Below are positions 1 through 8,684 of a DNA stretch of 64,000 nt, one piece after another. Source of the stretch: Chachezhania sediminis (GTDB lineage: Bacteria; Pseudomonadota; Alphaproteobacteria; Rhodobacterales; Rhodobacteraceae); the NCBI RefSeq assembly GCF_009765275.1, contig NZ_VOPH01000001.1:1-64000 (forward strand). Reading direction: 5' to 3'. Under the pieces are notes generated by a model, which saw only the letters and a program-made list of their open reading frames with translations, was not told the origin of the DNA and searched no databases. The position numbers and the translations under genes were made by a program. The stretch's first letter is position 1; each line of letters begins with the position of its first letter.

Positions 1-647
1 GTGAGCTCGTCGTGCGGCAGAGGACACAGCTGGGGAATATGCTCCGCGGACTGCTGGCGGAGTTCGGGATCACCCTGCCGCAAGGCCTGGAGAAGGCGAC
101 GGGCTTTGCTAGGGATGTCCTGGGCGGGTCTGCGCCGGACATCCCCGAGATCGGGCAGGACGTCATCCGCGTCCTGTGCCGGCAGCTCCTGTCGACCGAC
201 TATCTCGTGCGTTGGCATGATCTGCGGCTGCAGGCCGTGGCGCGGGCGGACCATCGGATGAAGCTGCTGCAGACCATTCCAGGCGTCGGACCGGTCACGG
301 CCTCGGCGATCGTCGCGACCATCGGCAGCGGCCGTCAGTTCCGCAACGGACGTGAGTTTGCTGCATGGCTGGGGCTGACACCAAGGAACAATTCCAGCGG
401 CGGCAAGGAGAGGCTGGGCAGGATCACGAAGATGGGGGATCAGTACCTCCGAAAACTCCTCGTGGTCGGTATGACCTCCCGCGCCATCCAGGTGAAGGTC
501 CGACCGGACAAGGGGGACCCGTGGCTGAGACAACTGCTGGAGAGAAAGCCCTTCCGACTGGCAACCATCGCTATGGCCAACAAGACGGCCAGGATCATCT
601 GGGCCGTCCTGACACGGGAAGAGGCCTGGTCGCCGCGACCTGCCTGA
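1..647 (+). mobile_element. IS110-family transposase, C-terminal part (cut by the window edge)
   Basis: The reading frame is open from the left edge to the stop at 645-647, so the gene begins outside the window. The visible ~214 residues contain the helix-hairpin-helix-like Transposase_20 region (TIPGVGPVTASAIVATIG) followed by a conserved FAAWLGLTPRNNSSGGK stretch, typical of the C-terminal half of IS110/IS1111 DEDD transposases. These enzymes act on double-stranded DNA at insertion sites and usually leave no terminal inverted repeats. The visible part has no stops or frameshifts, so the element may be intact. It marks the left flank of an accessory region. Confidence 0.9.
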
Positions 648-1130
648 TGCGGCAAGCCCGGCACATAGAATAGCAAGACCGACGATATGATGGAGACACC
701 CACAGCCGCAATCCCGGGAGACCCCGCCGAAAGTCCGGGGCGTAATCGCCCGCATACCTGACAGGGACCCGGGACGCGGAAGCCATCAGGGCCAGCGGCC
801 GAAATGCCGCGCGAACAGGCCGGACACACGACCGCTTCTGAATGGGTGAATTAAAGTCATTTCCCGCTTGCTATGCAGGAGCCATCCACACAGGACCTTC
901 ATGGCACCGTGCAGCATGGTCTGGAATACCAAGGTCGGCATTGCGGGACCAAGCGCCACTTGAGGAATGTCGATTCAACATATTGCCATATGGAGCGCTA
1001 GCTCTTGTCGTCCGCTTGCGGACCTTGTTCAGTGAACCGGGTCACACTAGCGCCCGCTGTGTCGCGATTAAGAACAGGTGCGGCGGGCCTTGGGGCTTCG
1101 GACGGATGGAATGACGATGGACGAGCGCAC
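648..1130. other. Intergenic region between IS110 and kch
   Basis: No convincing gene on either strand. It probably includes the IS110 right flank. The stretch near 890-960 loosely resembles 2770-2830 (a 'GCAGCATGGTC' core followed by a GCGGGAC motif), suggesting scattered decayed repeat sequence. No promoter or terminator could be assigned with confidence. Confidence 0.4.
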
Positions 1131-2384
1131 ATGAGCGAGACGGAACGCCCCGCCGCCGGAAAACGGCGCCTGCGCCTGCGCACACTGACCGAATTGCGGA
1201 TCGCCCAGGCCCGGCTTGCGCAGACGTTGCGCCTGAGCGACTGGTTCCCGCAGGTGCCTCTGGCTATGGCGATCGGGCTGGCGGGGCTCTTGCAGCTGTT
1301 GCCGGTTTTCGGCTCGCTCCAGAAGCTGATCGCGATCATCCCGGTGCCCGCGCGTGATCTCAGCGGGATCTCGGATGGTTTCAAGACATTGGCGATCCGC
1401 GGCGTGTCGCAGGAGCTCGTTGGCGGCCTGTTGATCCTGCTGTCGGTCGGGCTTTTGTGGCGCTCGCGTCTGGCGTGGGTGCTGACAGTGCTGATGACTG
1501 CGGCGTCGCTTGCGCTGCAAATCGCGGTACCGTCGACGGGGAGCAAGGTGCTGATCGGCTACGGCCTGATCCTGCTGGTCTCGCTTATGGCGGCACGAAG
1601 CCGCTTTCACCGCGCGAGCCTTGCCATCGGCACCCTGTTCGCGCTGGTGGGCGTGCTGCTGACCATGGGCTATGGCGTGCTTGGCGGCTATGTCCTGGGC
1701 AAAGGCTTCACGCCTGCAATCGGCAATTTCAGCGACGCGCTCTATTTCACCGTCGTCACCATGTCGACGGTCGGCTATGGCGACATCACACCCAAGACGC
1801 CTGATGCTCGGCTGTTCACTGCCTCGCTGATCGTGCTGGGGCTGGTAGTCTTTGCCACCTCGCTCACCACCATCGCGGGGCCGGTGATTCACAGCCGGAT
1901 GATAAACCTGCTGCAACCGAGGAGAAGGCGGATGAAACGCTCGAACCATATCATCGTGGCGGGAAATAATCCGCTGGCCCGCAATGTCATCAAGTCGCTT
2001 GAAAACCGTGGCATTCAGGTCACCGCGATCTGGAGTGCTGCTCCGCCGGCTGGGGCCGAGGCGCCCGAGGAGCTCATCGTCGGAGACGCGACCGACATGG
2101 AGGTGCTCGAAAGCGCCGGAGTCAAGCAGGCGCGCGCGGTGCTCGCACTGCAAGACAGCGATTCCGACAATGCTTTTGTGTCCCTTGCAGCCAAGGACGC
2201 CAACCCCGATCTCAAGACACTTCTGGCTGTCAATGACGCCCATAACATGGACCGGATGCGCAGGGTAAAGCCCGATGCGGTGCTCGCCCTGCCGGTGATC
2301 GGGGCTGAGCTCGTGGCGATGGCGTTGAGCGGTGAAGAGATCAAAACCGACCACCTGTTGGAACAATTGCTGCGCCTCGGCTGA
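1131..2384 (+). CDS. kch: Kch-type voltage-gated potassium channel with RCK domain
   Basis: A 417-residue protein that matches the E. coli Kch layout in length and order. Several hydrophobic segments (about 40-200) lead into a pore loop with the selectivity filter TVGYGD at residues 213-218. A further membrane helix follows, then a cytoplasmic TrkA-N/RCK domain starting near residue 265 (HIIVAGNNPLARNV). The conserved ILALSDNDADNAFV-like block of Kch appears here as LALQDSDSDNAFV. I chose the ATG at 1131 because the N-terminus then matches family length; the frame is open further upstream. It forms a tetrameric inner-membrane K+ channel. It lies between IS110 and IS481 remnants and may be part of transferred DNA. 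Confidence 0.9.
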   Translation: MSETERPAAGKRRLRLRTLTELRIAQARLAQTLRLSDWFPQVPLAMAIGLAGLLQLLPVFGSLQKLIAIIPVPARDLSGISDGFKTLAIRGVSQELVGGLLILLSVGLLWRSRLAWVLTVLMTAASLALQIAVPSTGSKVLIGYGLILLVSLMAARSRFHRASLAIGTLFALVGVLLTMGYGVLGGYVLGKGFTPAIGNFSDALYFTVVTMSTVGYGDITPKTPDARLFTASLIVLGLVVFATSLTTIAGPVIHSRMINLLQPRRRRMKRSNHIIVAGNNPLARNVIKSLENRGIQVTAIWSAAPPAGAEAPEELIVGDATDMEVLESAGVKQARAVLALQDSDSDNAFVSLAAKDANPDLKTLLAVNDAHNMDRMRRVKPDAVLALPVIGAELVAMALSGEEIKTDHLLEQLLRLG

Positions 2385-2388
2385 GCGG

Positions 2389-2608
2389 ATGAACCGAACG
2401 ATCAAGAAGGCCACCGTCAAGCGTTTCCACTATGAAAGCCACGACCAACTCCGCACCCACGTCGCGGACGTCATCGCTGTCTAAAACTTCGGCCGCAGGT
2501 TCAAGACGCTCAGCGGGCTCACGCCCTACGAAGACATCTGCAAAATCTGGACATCATAGCCAGACAGATTCATCATTGATCCGATCCACCAAATGCCGGC
2601 ACTGAACA
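2389..2608 (+). pseudogene. IS481-family transposase, C-terminal remnant with two in-frame stops
   Basis: Read in one frame, this segment gives MNRTIKKATVKRFHYESHDQ, then a TAA at 2482-2484, then NFGRRFKTLSGLTPYEDICK, a TAG at 2557-2559, and finally PDRFIIDPIHQMPALNT. This is the C-terminal end of IS481-type DDE integrases. The two internal stops and the missing N-terminal two-thirds make it non-functional. It begins 4 bp after kch, so an element once inserted or recombined immediately downstream of that gene. Confidence 0.85.
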
Positions 2609-2856
2609 CCTGGCGCGTTTAGCAACATCAGGCCTAACACGTACTGCGGCTACGTATTATCGCCGGAATGGCAATTAAGGGCTCTCAGCCGCTACGTCGT
2701 GACCGGCCCTGACCAGACGTTCGCCTGGACCACCAACGCCGCTGCGCAGCTTCTCCAAACCGGACTTTCACAGGACCGCGCAGCATGGTCCAAGGGCACG
2801 AGGTCCACAGTGCGGGACGAAACGGACCTTTATGCGGCTCGCCAGCCCCTGCTCAT

Positions 2857-3858
2857 CTACAACTGGAAAAGACCCAAGGCGCTCAACACATCCCGCTTTG
2901 TTGCCTCAGTGCGCTCGCGCGCCCGTGCCGTGCCTTCTTTGATTACCTCAAGAATGTAGCCTCGGTCTTCGGCGAGCTGTGCCCTACGCTGGCGAATTGG
3001 GGCTATGAACTCCTGAAGGATCGCTTCCAGACGCGCCTTGATCTTGCCATCGCCAAGCCCGCCGCGCTGATAATGTGCCTTGAGCTCGGCAAGCTCGTCC
3101 TGGTTCTGATCGAAGGCGTCAAGGTAGGTGAAGACGACATTGCCCTCAATGCAGCCCGGGTCTTCAACGCGAAGGTGGTTCGGATCGGTGAACATCGCCC
3201 TAACAGCGCTTCGGATTTGCTCCGACGACGCGGACAAAGCGATGGCGTTGCCGCCGGATTTCGACATCTTGGCCTTGCCGTCGATACCGGGCAACCGGCC
3301 CGCCTTTGGGATGATCGCCCGCGCCTCGGGCAGCACGGTGCTGCCTGCTGTTGCGTTGATGCGCCGCACGATCTCGTTCGTTTGCTCGATCAGCGGGGCC
3401 TGATCCTCGCCGACCGGCACGATGGTCGCCCTGAAGGCCGTGATATCCGCCGCCTGCGCCGCCGGGTAGCACAGAAATCCGGCGGGAATATCGCGCCCGA
3501 ACCCGCGCGCACGGATCTCGTCTTTGATCGTCGGATTCCGTTCCAGCCGCGCGACCGTGACAAAGTTCAGGTAGAGCATCGACAATTCGGCCAGCGCCGG
3601 CAGGTGCGATTGCAGACAGATGGTCGTGCGCGCGGGATCAATGCCCACGGCAAGATAATCCAGTGCGACCTCGATCACGCTGCGCCGCACCTTCTCCGGA
3701 TCATGAGCATTGTCGGTTAGGGCCTGAGTATCCGCCAGCAACAGGAATTGTTCATGGCTGTCCTGATAGCGCAGCCTGTTTGCAAGCGAGCCTGCATAAT
3801 GCCCGATGTGAAGCGGCCCCGTTGTGCGGTCGCCGGTCAGAATGGTTGGTCTGTTCAT
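2857..3858 (-). CDS. trpS: Tryptophanyl-tRNA synthetase, Gram-positive-like type
   Basis: A 333-residue class Ic aminoacyl-tRNA synthetase that charges tRNA-Trp. The HIGH motif is residues 17-20 (GPLHIGHYAG) and KMSKS is 197-201. Blocks such as PTILTGDRTTGPLHIGH, LADTQALTDNA, DYLAVGID, SHLPALAEL and KAHYQRGGLGD are characteristic of the TrpRS type I recall from streptococci and lactobacilli, rather than the usual proteobacterial form with GAQPSGELTIGNY. The ATG at 3858 has a good RBS (AGGGGA about 9 bases upstream). Upstream is a leader peptide and terminator (separate entries) that should couple expression to tryptophan supply. It is flanked by IS481 and IS110 remnants, so it is probably an acquired second trpS; whether a housekeeping copy exists cannot be seen here. 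Confidence 0.93.
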   Translation of the reverse strand: MNRPTILTGDRTTGPLHIGHYAGSLANRLRYQDSHEQFLLLADTQALTDNAHDPEKVRRSVIEVALDYLAVGIDPARTTICLQSHLPALAELSMLYLNFVTVARLERNPTIKDEIRARGFGRDIPAGFLCYPAAQAADITAFRATIVPVGEDQAPLIEQTNEIVRRINATAGSTVLPEARAIIPKAGRLPGIDGKAKMSKSGGNAIALSASSEQIRSAVRAMFTDPNHLRVEDPGCIEGNVVFTYLDAFDQNQDELAELKAHYQRGGLGDGKIKARLEAILQEFIAPIRQRRAQLAEDRGYILEVIKEGTARARERTEATKRDVLSALGLFQL

Positions 3859-3903
3859 TTGCGTCTTCCCCTGAAACGAGAGGCGGCGCATCGGGAAGCT
3901 CGG

Positions 3904-3931
3904 AAAACAAAAGGCCACCCATGCGGCGGCC
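3904..3931 (-). terminator. Intrinsic terminator of the trpS attenuator
   Basis: GGCCGCC, a five-base loop, GGTGGCC (7 bp including one G-U pair), then TTTTGTTTT on the minus strand. It lies between the leader peptide and the trpS start, so transcription must read through it for trpS to be made. Confidence 0.8.
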
Positions 3932-3975
3932 TCGGAATGCGTTTGGTCATCCGGCCACCCTGTCAGGAGGCCAGC
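3904..3975 (-). promoter_or_regulatory. Transcription attenuator of trpS (1:2, 2:3 and 3:4 hairpins)
   Basis: On the minus strand the leader contains, in order: arm 1 (CUGGCCUCCUG, just after the Trp codons), arm 2 (GGGUGGCCGGAU), arm 3 (AUUCCGAGGCCGCC) and arm 4 (GGGUGGCC) followed by UUUUGUUUU. Arms 2 and 4 contain the identical 8-mer GGGTGGCC (plus-strand 3953-3960 and 3913-3920), so each can pair with GGCCGCC of arm 3. Arm 1 can pair with arm 2. A ribosome stalled at UGGUGG would block arm 1 and allow the 2:3 antiterminator; a ribosome reaching the leader stop would allow the 3:4 terminator. The pairing is directly visible; function is inferred. Confidence 0.8.
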
Positions 3976-4010
3976 CACCAATTCATTGCGGTGATGATCG
4001 TGTTTTCCAT
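3963..4010 (-). CDS. trpS leader peptide with tandem Trp codons
   Basis: A 15-codon ORF upstream of trpS encodes MENTIITAMNWWLAS and stops with TGA at 3963-3965. Two consecutive TGG codons (residues 11-12) lie just before the first arm of a set of alternative hairpins, the classic arrangement for ribosome-mediated transcription attenuation. There is no clear Shine-Dalgarno. A TTGACG (about 17 bp) TAGCTA promoter-like pair lies right upstream and would start transcription at or very near the ATG, as reported for the leaderless trpL of Sinorhizobium. The peptide itself probably has no function other than sensing charged tRNA-Trp. Confidence 0.8.
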   Translation of the reverse strand: MENTIITAMNWWLAS

Positions 4011-4224
4011 GGAATACTAGCTATCGCCGGGAAGATCGCGCGTCAAACAAATGGTAGTAAGGGCTCGAAGCGGCCATGCGGCGGCGCGGCGGCCGACTCG
4101 CCCTGGTGAGACGGTCTGCCCGGCGGACACGGCCCTTTGCGCATGGGGCGGATGGCTCCCGCTCCCGGCGTCGCAATGCGCCATACTGCAGGTGTCAGAA
4201 TCTGCGATCGAGAGGAGCCAACCC

Positions 4225-4320
4225 ATGCAAGTTATCACTGTCGGCCTCGACCTGGCCAAGAACATCTTTCATGTCCGCGGAGTTACCGAGACCGGAGAGG
4301 TCGCCTTCAGAGACACAGGC
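4225..4320 (+). pseudogene. IS110-family transposase, N-terminal fragment
   Basis: An ATG at 4225 begins MQVITVGLDLAKNIFHVRGV and continues to about FRDTGD, the start of the DEDD domain of IS110 transposases (VGLDLAK motif with the first catalytic Asp). Family similarity stops near 4320, where the 3' flank of the AraC-family gene begins, so the rest of the transposase is missing. The upstream stretch 4060-4224 probably contains the element's left end, but no boundary can be fixed from the sequence. Confidence 0.8.
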
Positions 4321-4340
4321 GATGGGCTCCAAACACGGGA

Positions 4341-5366
4341 TCATCCGGTTGCGGGAAGTGACTTTCGGAAAAGCGTGGGCGAAACCCCGGAATGCCGGCG
4401 GAATGCGCGGGCGAAATGCTGCGGGTTTTCGTATCCCACTGCCATCGCGATGTCGATGATCCTGACCGATCGATCGACAAGCATCTCACGCGCGAGATCG
4501 AACCTGGCGTCCTGCACAATCTCTGAATAGCTCTGGCCACATTCGCGGATCCGGCGCTGCAGGGTTCGTTCGCTCATTCGGAAGGTCTCTGCCATCTGTG
4601 GCAGGGAGGGATAACCGTCAGCCAGATAGGGCCGGATGACCGCCCTGAGTGCCGCGACCGTGTTCCAGCGGAACGGGTCCTCTTCCGGAAGGGTATCGGC
4701 CGCCAGGACTGACCGGGCAGCCACATCACCGCCACATGACACACCGCGCCTGGCAAGGACATCGCCATCGACAAGGATGGACGTACAGGGCTGCCCCATC
4801 CGGAAATGCGTGTTCGGAAATGCCTCCTGTACCGCGGGCGGCAGGCGATGGCGGGAAACGAATGTCATCTCTTTCGGACACCAGCGTGGACCTGCCACGC
4901 TTCGGATAATCGAGATCAGGGCATGGAGGTCGATCCATTCACCAATTGCGATGGATGGATCGGCGGTGAACCCTGCCATGGTGCTGATCACCCGTATCCG
5001 ATCCCCCTCGGCCTGCATTCGGAGGGACAGAACGTTGTCCTCAAGTGCGGCGTATCGGGTGAGTGCCTGAAGACGCGCTATCCCGGTGGGCGCGGCGAGG
5101 ATCGCGCGATGAACAGGCGCGCCGAGGGACGCCAGAGATTCGCGCCTTGCGGACCGGAACCCGAATTCCATGAGTTCGACATCGCGACTGCAACTGCCTA
5201 GCCACTCAAGGCAATGCGCGAAACTCACATAGGTATCCGGTTCCTCCAGCGCCTTTCCAGGGAGACGCGACCGGGCCCATGCCTTTTCCACCGGCACGCC
5301 GATTTCCCTGAGTTCGTCGATGTACACCTGCAAATGCGCGGCACGGACGATTGCGACTTCTGCCAT
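4341..5366 (-). CDS. AraC-family transcriptional regulator (full length)
   Basis: A 341-residue protein with an N-terminal ligand-binding-type domain (about 15-200, Arabinose_bd/OruR-like) and a C-terminal double helix-turn-helix AraC domain (about 240-340). The latter carries MAETFRMSERTLQRRIRECG and the second-helix signature DIAMAVGYENPQHFARAFRRHSG. The ATG at 5366 was preferred over an upstream ATG at 5420 because homologous proteins begin with a short MAEVAIVRAAHLQ-like segment. It is divergent from the short AraC-type gene at 5450, with 83 bp between them. The effector is unknown. Its 3' end abuts an IS110 fragment. Confidence 0.85.
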   Translation of the reverse strand: MAEVAIVRAAHLQVYIDELREIGVPVEKAWARSRLPGKALEEPDTYVSFAHCLEWLGSCSRDVELMEFGFRSARRESLASLGAPVHRAILAAPTGIARLQALTRYAALEDNVLSLRMQAEGDRIRVISTMAGFTADPSIAIGEWIDLHALISIIRSVAGPRWCPKEMTFVSRHRLPPAVQEAFPNTHFRMGQPCTSILVDGDVLARRGVSCGGDVAARSVLAADTLPEEDPFRWNTVAALRAVIRPYLADGYPSLPQMAETFRMSERTLQRRIRECGQSYSEIVQDARFDLAREMLVDRSVRIIDIAMAVGYENPQHFARAFRRHSGVSPTLFRKSLPATG

Positions 5367-5449
5367 CTCATCACTCCTGTTGGCGCGAAAAGGGCGGATT
5401 GGGCCGTCAATTTTTGCCATGCTACGAGTCTTCCGACAGGTTTAGCCAC

Positions 5450-5809
5450 ATGATCCTTGATGACAAAGGTCTTTCCATCGATCCCGCACGGGTCCGGGCC
5501 CTGGCGCGGGATCTTGTGCTGACAGGCCCGGTAACCGTCGAAGACCTTGCGAACCGCCTCGGCACCAGCACACGGACGCTGCAGCGTCACCTGGCGTGTC
5601 AGGGCATCAGCCTGCGCGGGCTGGTTCTGGAGAGCCGGATGGACGCCGCCTGCGTGCTGCTGCGCAAGACCGAGCTTGACGTGCAGGAGATCGCAGGTCG
5701 CGTCGGCTACAGCACCCCCAGCAGCTTTGCCCGTGCCTTCGCACGCTGGACCGGAAGTTCGCCACGCACCTACCGGAAGGCCGCAGAGCGAGGCGGCAAT
5801 CAAGGTTGA
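5450..5809 (+). CDS. Short AraC-type DNA-binding protein (HTH domain only)
   Basis: A 119-residue protein consisting almost entirely of an AraC/XylS double HTH domain: VTVEDLANRLGTSTRTLQRHLACQG, then VQEIAGRVGYSTPSSFARAFARWTGSSPRTYRK. The N-terminal sensor domain of ordinary AraC proteins is absent. It could be a genuine one-domain regulator or the surviving end of a longer gene; no sensor-like remnant is readable upstream because the divergent AraC gene lies there. It sits 100 bp before the DUF1254 gene in the same direction and may act on it. Confidence 0.7.
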   Translation: MILDDKGLSIDPARVRALARDLVLTGPVTVEDLANRLGTSTRTLQRHLACQGISLRGLVLESRMDAACVLLRKTELDVQEIAGRVGYSTPSSFARAFARWTGSSPRTYRKAAERGGNQG

Positions 5810-5909
5810 GATGTGGCGTAAGATGGGCAGAACGGCTGTCCCGAGGGGTGTAGCATCAATGCCGATGTGGGCGCAGCGGGCGTTCGTGCATCCAACCAGG
5901 AGACCAACG

Positions 5910-7505
5910 ATGATCCGGCGACCTCTTTTGAGCGGCCTCGTCCTTGCGGCATGCGCCAGCGCGGGCTGGGCCGACATACCGAAGGCGGTGACGACACCTG
6001 ACGTGGTAAAGACCTCCCACGGTACGTTCGAGTTCAGGGACGGCGTGCCGACAGAAGCGACGGCGCAGGCGCTCTATGATCAGCACGACTTCACATTCGC
6101 CTACCGCGCCTATCTCGACACGATGCGCGGCGTCAGCATCCGCGCGCTGCGCCGCGGCATGGAAGACATGGGCGTCAGGAAGAACGAGGTCATGGTCTTC
6201 TCTGAGTTGATGGATTCGAAGTCGCTGTTCCTGACCCCGAACGCCGATACAATCTATGTCATGGGCTGGATCGACCTCACCGACGGCCCGGTCGTGCTCG
6301 AATCTCCGCCCGGCTTCCTTGGCATCGTGCAGGACGCCTGGTTTCACTGGGTGACCGATATGGGCGCCCCGGGGCCCGACCGCGGTGTTGGCGGCAAGTA
6401 CCTTATCGTCCCGCCCGGCTATGACGGCGCATTGCCCGAAGGAGGCTACTTCACCGCCCATGCGAAGACGACCGGCATCCTTTGGTTCGGCCGCTCTTTT
6501 CTCAAGGACGGAAGCGATCCGAAGCCTTCGGTCGACGTGATCAAGGCGCATACCAGGGTCTATCCCTATGTCCCGGGCGGGTACGGCACCTCGATCGCGG
6601 AATTCCTCACCGGCGACGCGCATCTGGGCAAGATCACCGAGCCGCCGGAGACGGTCTTTCACGAGGGCACCGGCAAGGTGATGAACACGCTCCCGCCGAG
6701 CGATTACAGCTATTTCGAGCTTCTGAACCAGGTCGTGCAGGAGGAACCCGCAACTTCACTTGATGTCGAGCTGATGGGGCCTCTTGCGTCCCTCGGCATC
6801 GTGAAGGGCAAGCCGTTCGCGCCGGACGAGCGCCTGAAAGGGATCATGACTGACGCGGTCGCGGTGGCGAACGCCGCCTCGCGCAACCTTCTGATGAACC
6901 CGCGGGACCCCGACTGGTTCTATTATCCGGACTCGTCCTGGTTCAACATGCTGTTCGAAAGTGGCTACGAGTTCGAGACGCCGATCCCCGAGATCACGCA
7001 GGACGGCGCCAAACCGTTCCCGCCGACCGGTTACCGGCAGATGGACGCGCGCACGGCCTTCTTCTACGGCATCACCGGGATCACGCCGGCGATGGCGATG
7101 CGGCTGACTGGGGTCGGCTCGCAGTACCTCATAGCGGCGCGCGACGCGGACAAGGCATACTTCGACGGGTCGAAGACCTACAAGGTCACGCTGCCGAAGG
7201 GCATCCCGGAGGCGAATTTCTGGTCACTGACGGTCTATGACAACCAGACCCGTTCGATGCTCGACACACCCCAGCGTTACCCACGTGCGGGCAGCCAGAG
7301 CTATCCGACGCCCGCGGCGGAGGCGAGTGCAGACGGTACGACCACGATCTGGTTCTCTCCGACCCAACCCGAGGGGGTCGGCCGGGGCAACTGGATCCAG
7401 ACAGTCCCGGACAAGGGCTGGTTCATTGCGCTCCGCCTCTACAGTCCGCTCGAACCGTTCTTTGACAAGAGCTGGCGTATCGGCGAGATCGAACGCGTCG
7501 AATGA
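5910..7505 (+). CDS. Secreted DUF1254/DUF1214 domain protein
   Basis: A 531-residue protein starting MIRRPLLSGLVLAACASAGWA, a clear Sec-type signal peptide with likely cleavage after Ala-21, so it is exported to the periplasm. An N-terminal DUF1254 region (about 60-190, including SLFLTPNADTIYVMGWIDL and GPVVLESPP) is followed by a C-terminal DUF1214 region (about 410-525, with LPKGIPEANFWSLTVYDNQT and NWIQTVPDKGWFIALRLYSP). The ATG at 5910 has CAGGAG upstream, which decides the start; the frame is open much further back. Family members are common in soil and marine bacteria, but I know no established reaction. The AraC-type genes just upstream suggest inducible expression. Confidence 0.88.
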   Translation: MIRRPLLSGLVLAACASAGWADIPKAVTTPDVVKTSHGTFEFRDGVPTEATAQALYDQHDFTFAYRAYLDTMRGVSIRALRRGMEDMGVRKNEVMVFSELMDSKSLFLTPNADTIYVMGWIDLTDGPVVLESPPGFLGIVQDAWFHWVTDMGAPGPDRGVGGKYLIVPPGYDGALPEGGYFTAHAKTTGILWFGRSFLKDGSDPKPSVDVIKAHTRVYPYVPGGYGTSIAEFLTGDAHLGKITEPPETVFHEGTGKVMNTLPPSDYSYFELLNQVVQEEPATSLDVELMGPLASLGIVKGKPFAPDERLKGIMTDAVAVANAASRNLLMNPRDPDWFYYPDSSWFNMLFESGYEFETPIPEITQDGAKPFPPTGYRQMDARTAFFYGITGITPAMAMRLTGVGSQYLIAARDADKAYFDGSKTYKVTLPKGIPEANFWSLTVYDNQTRSMLDTPQRYPRAGSQSYPTPAAEASADGTTTIWFSPTQPEGVGRGNWIQTVPDKGWFIALRLYSPLEPFFDKSWRIGEIERVE

Positions 7506-7594
7506 AACCAACGGCGAAGCGGCACACAGTCGCTTCGCCATGCATCGGGTTTCCTGACGATGAGGCTCGGCATGCATAAGGCAGGAGCCCGAGC

Positions 7595-8280
7595 GTGCAA
7601 CGAGATCCTGCGGACGTCAAAGCATCTTGCGCCCAACGTCCGCTTGTGCCAGCGGTCGGCTTCGTCGAAACCTTCCTGACTTCTGATCGCCTCGAGATCC
7701 CGTCGCTGTTTCACTCCGATCCTCTTCGGCGGCGTATCCTCATCGCGCTGAACATCGATCTCGTGGTTCAGCACGTGTTGCGCAATGTCACCCAGCAGAA
7801 CAGGGAATCCCTGACGCCGGTACACGACGGGGAAAACCCGATCGGTGCAACCGGCCAGATGCGCACCTGGTACACGACCAAGCCGTGCTTCCCCACGATC
7901 AAGTCGCATATCAGCCATGTGGTGGGAGATTCCGCCTGGGAGGGCCACGCCACCAACGTTTTCGAACAGCGCGCAGACGTTCGTGCCTATGCCAAGAACG
8001 ATCATCTCGGTTTCCAGATCTACTACATGTGGGCGGCGTCGCGGCGTCGTTACCTCCCGGACTTCCTGGTGCGCCTTGCCGGGGGTACGATCCTAGCGCT
8101 TGAATCAAGGGCACCGACAGCCCTCAGAACAAGGCCAAGCGGGACGCGCTGAATGAATGGGTGCATGCGATCAATTCAGCAGGTGGTTTCGAACGCTGGG
8201 CTTGGGATGTCGCGTTCCAACCAGCCGAGGTGCAGGACATCATCTCGAAACATGCAGCCGTTGCCGAACCCGTAACTTAG
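7595..8280 (+). pseudogene. C-terminal remnant of a BPTD_3080-type restriction endonuclease (frameshifted)
   Basis: The frame gives NIDLVVQHVLRNVTQQN, IGATGQMRTWYTTKPCFPT and KSHISHVVGDSAWE, then AYAKNDHLGFQIYYMW and YLPDFLVRLAGGTILALE. This matches my recollection of the C-terminus of BPTD_3080-family (type III Res-like) restriction endonucleases. DFLVRL...LALE looks like the PD-(D/E)xK nuclease core. After about 8102 the similarity continues one frame over (GTDSPQNKAKRDALNEWVHA, ending at TAG 8278-8280), consistent with loss of one base in a GAAATCAAG codon run. The helicase portion and methyltransferase partner are absent. Start and family name are approximate. Confidence 0.7.
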
Positions 8281-8518
8281 CCGAGCGAGGGCTGAACGCT
8301 GAAACCTGCTGTCGCACTTTGCCGATCTCGATTTCGAAGCCCCGATTCTTCCGCGTGTTGTCGTTGCCCCCGATTCCGACTGCCTCTGCCAGTTCAGCCT
8401 GGGACATCTGGGAACCGCAGGCGAACGCGCTGGATGGGACGCGGACGCGCGAAGGCGACAGCCAGGTTCAATGAACTGCCGCGCACTTCGCACTTTTTCC
8501 GTAAGGCATTGAAAAATA

Positions 8519-8594
<76 letters not shown>

Positions 8595-8684
8595 GCGACG
8601 GACGCCATAGCGCGAATTGCCGGTCCATTTCAATGCCCAAAGCGCAGACCAAGGGCCACCCTTCCACCAATCCGGATCGGCGCC

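Noticed and set aside
2625-2856. Short plus-strand frames between the IS481 remnant and trpS
   Set aside because: No RBS, no family similarity, and overlapping the trpS 3' end; probably decayed insertion sequence.
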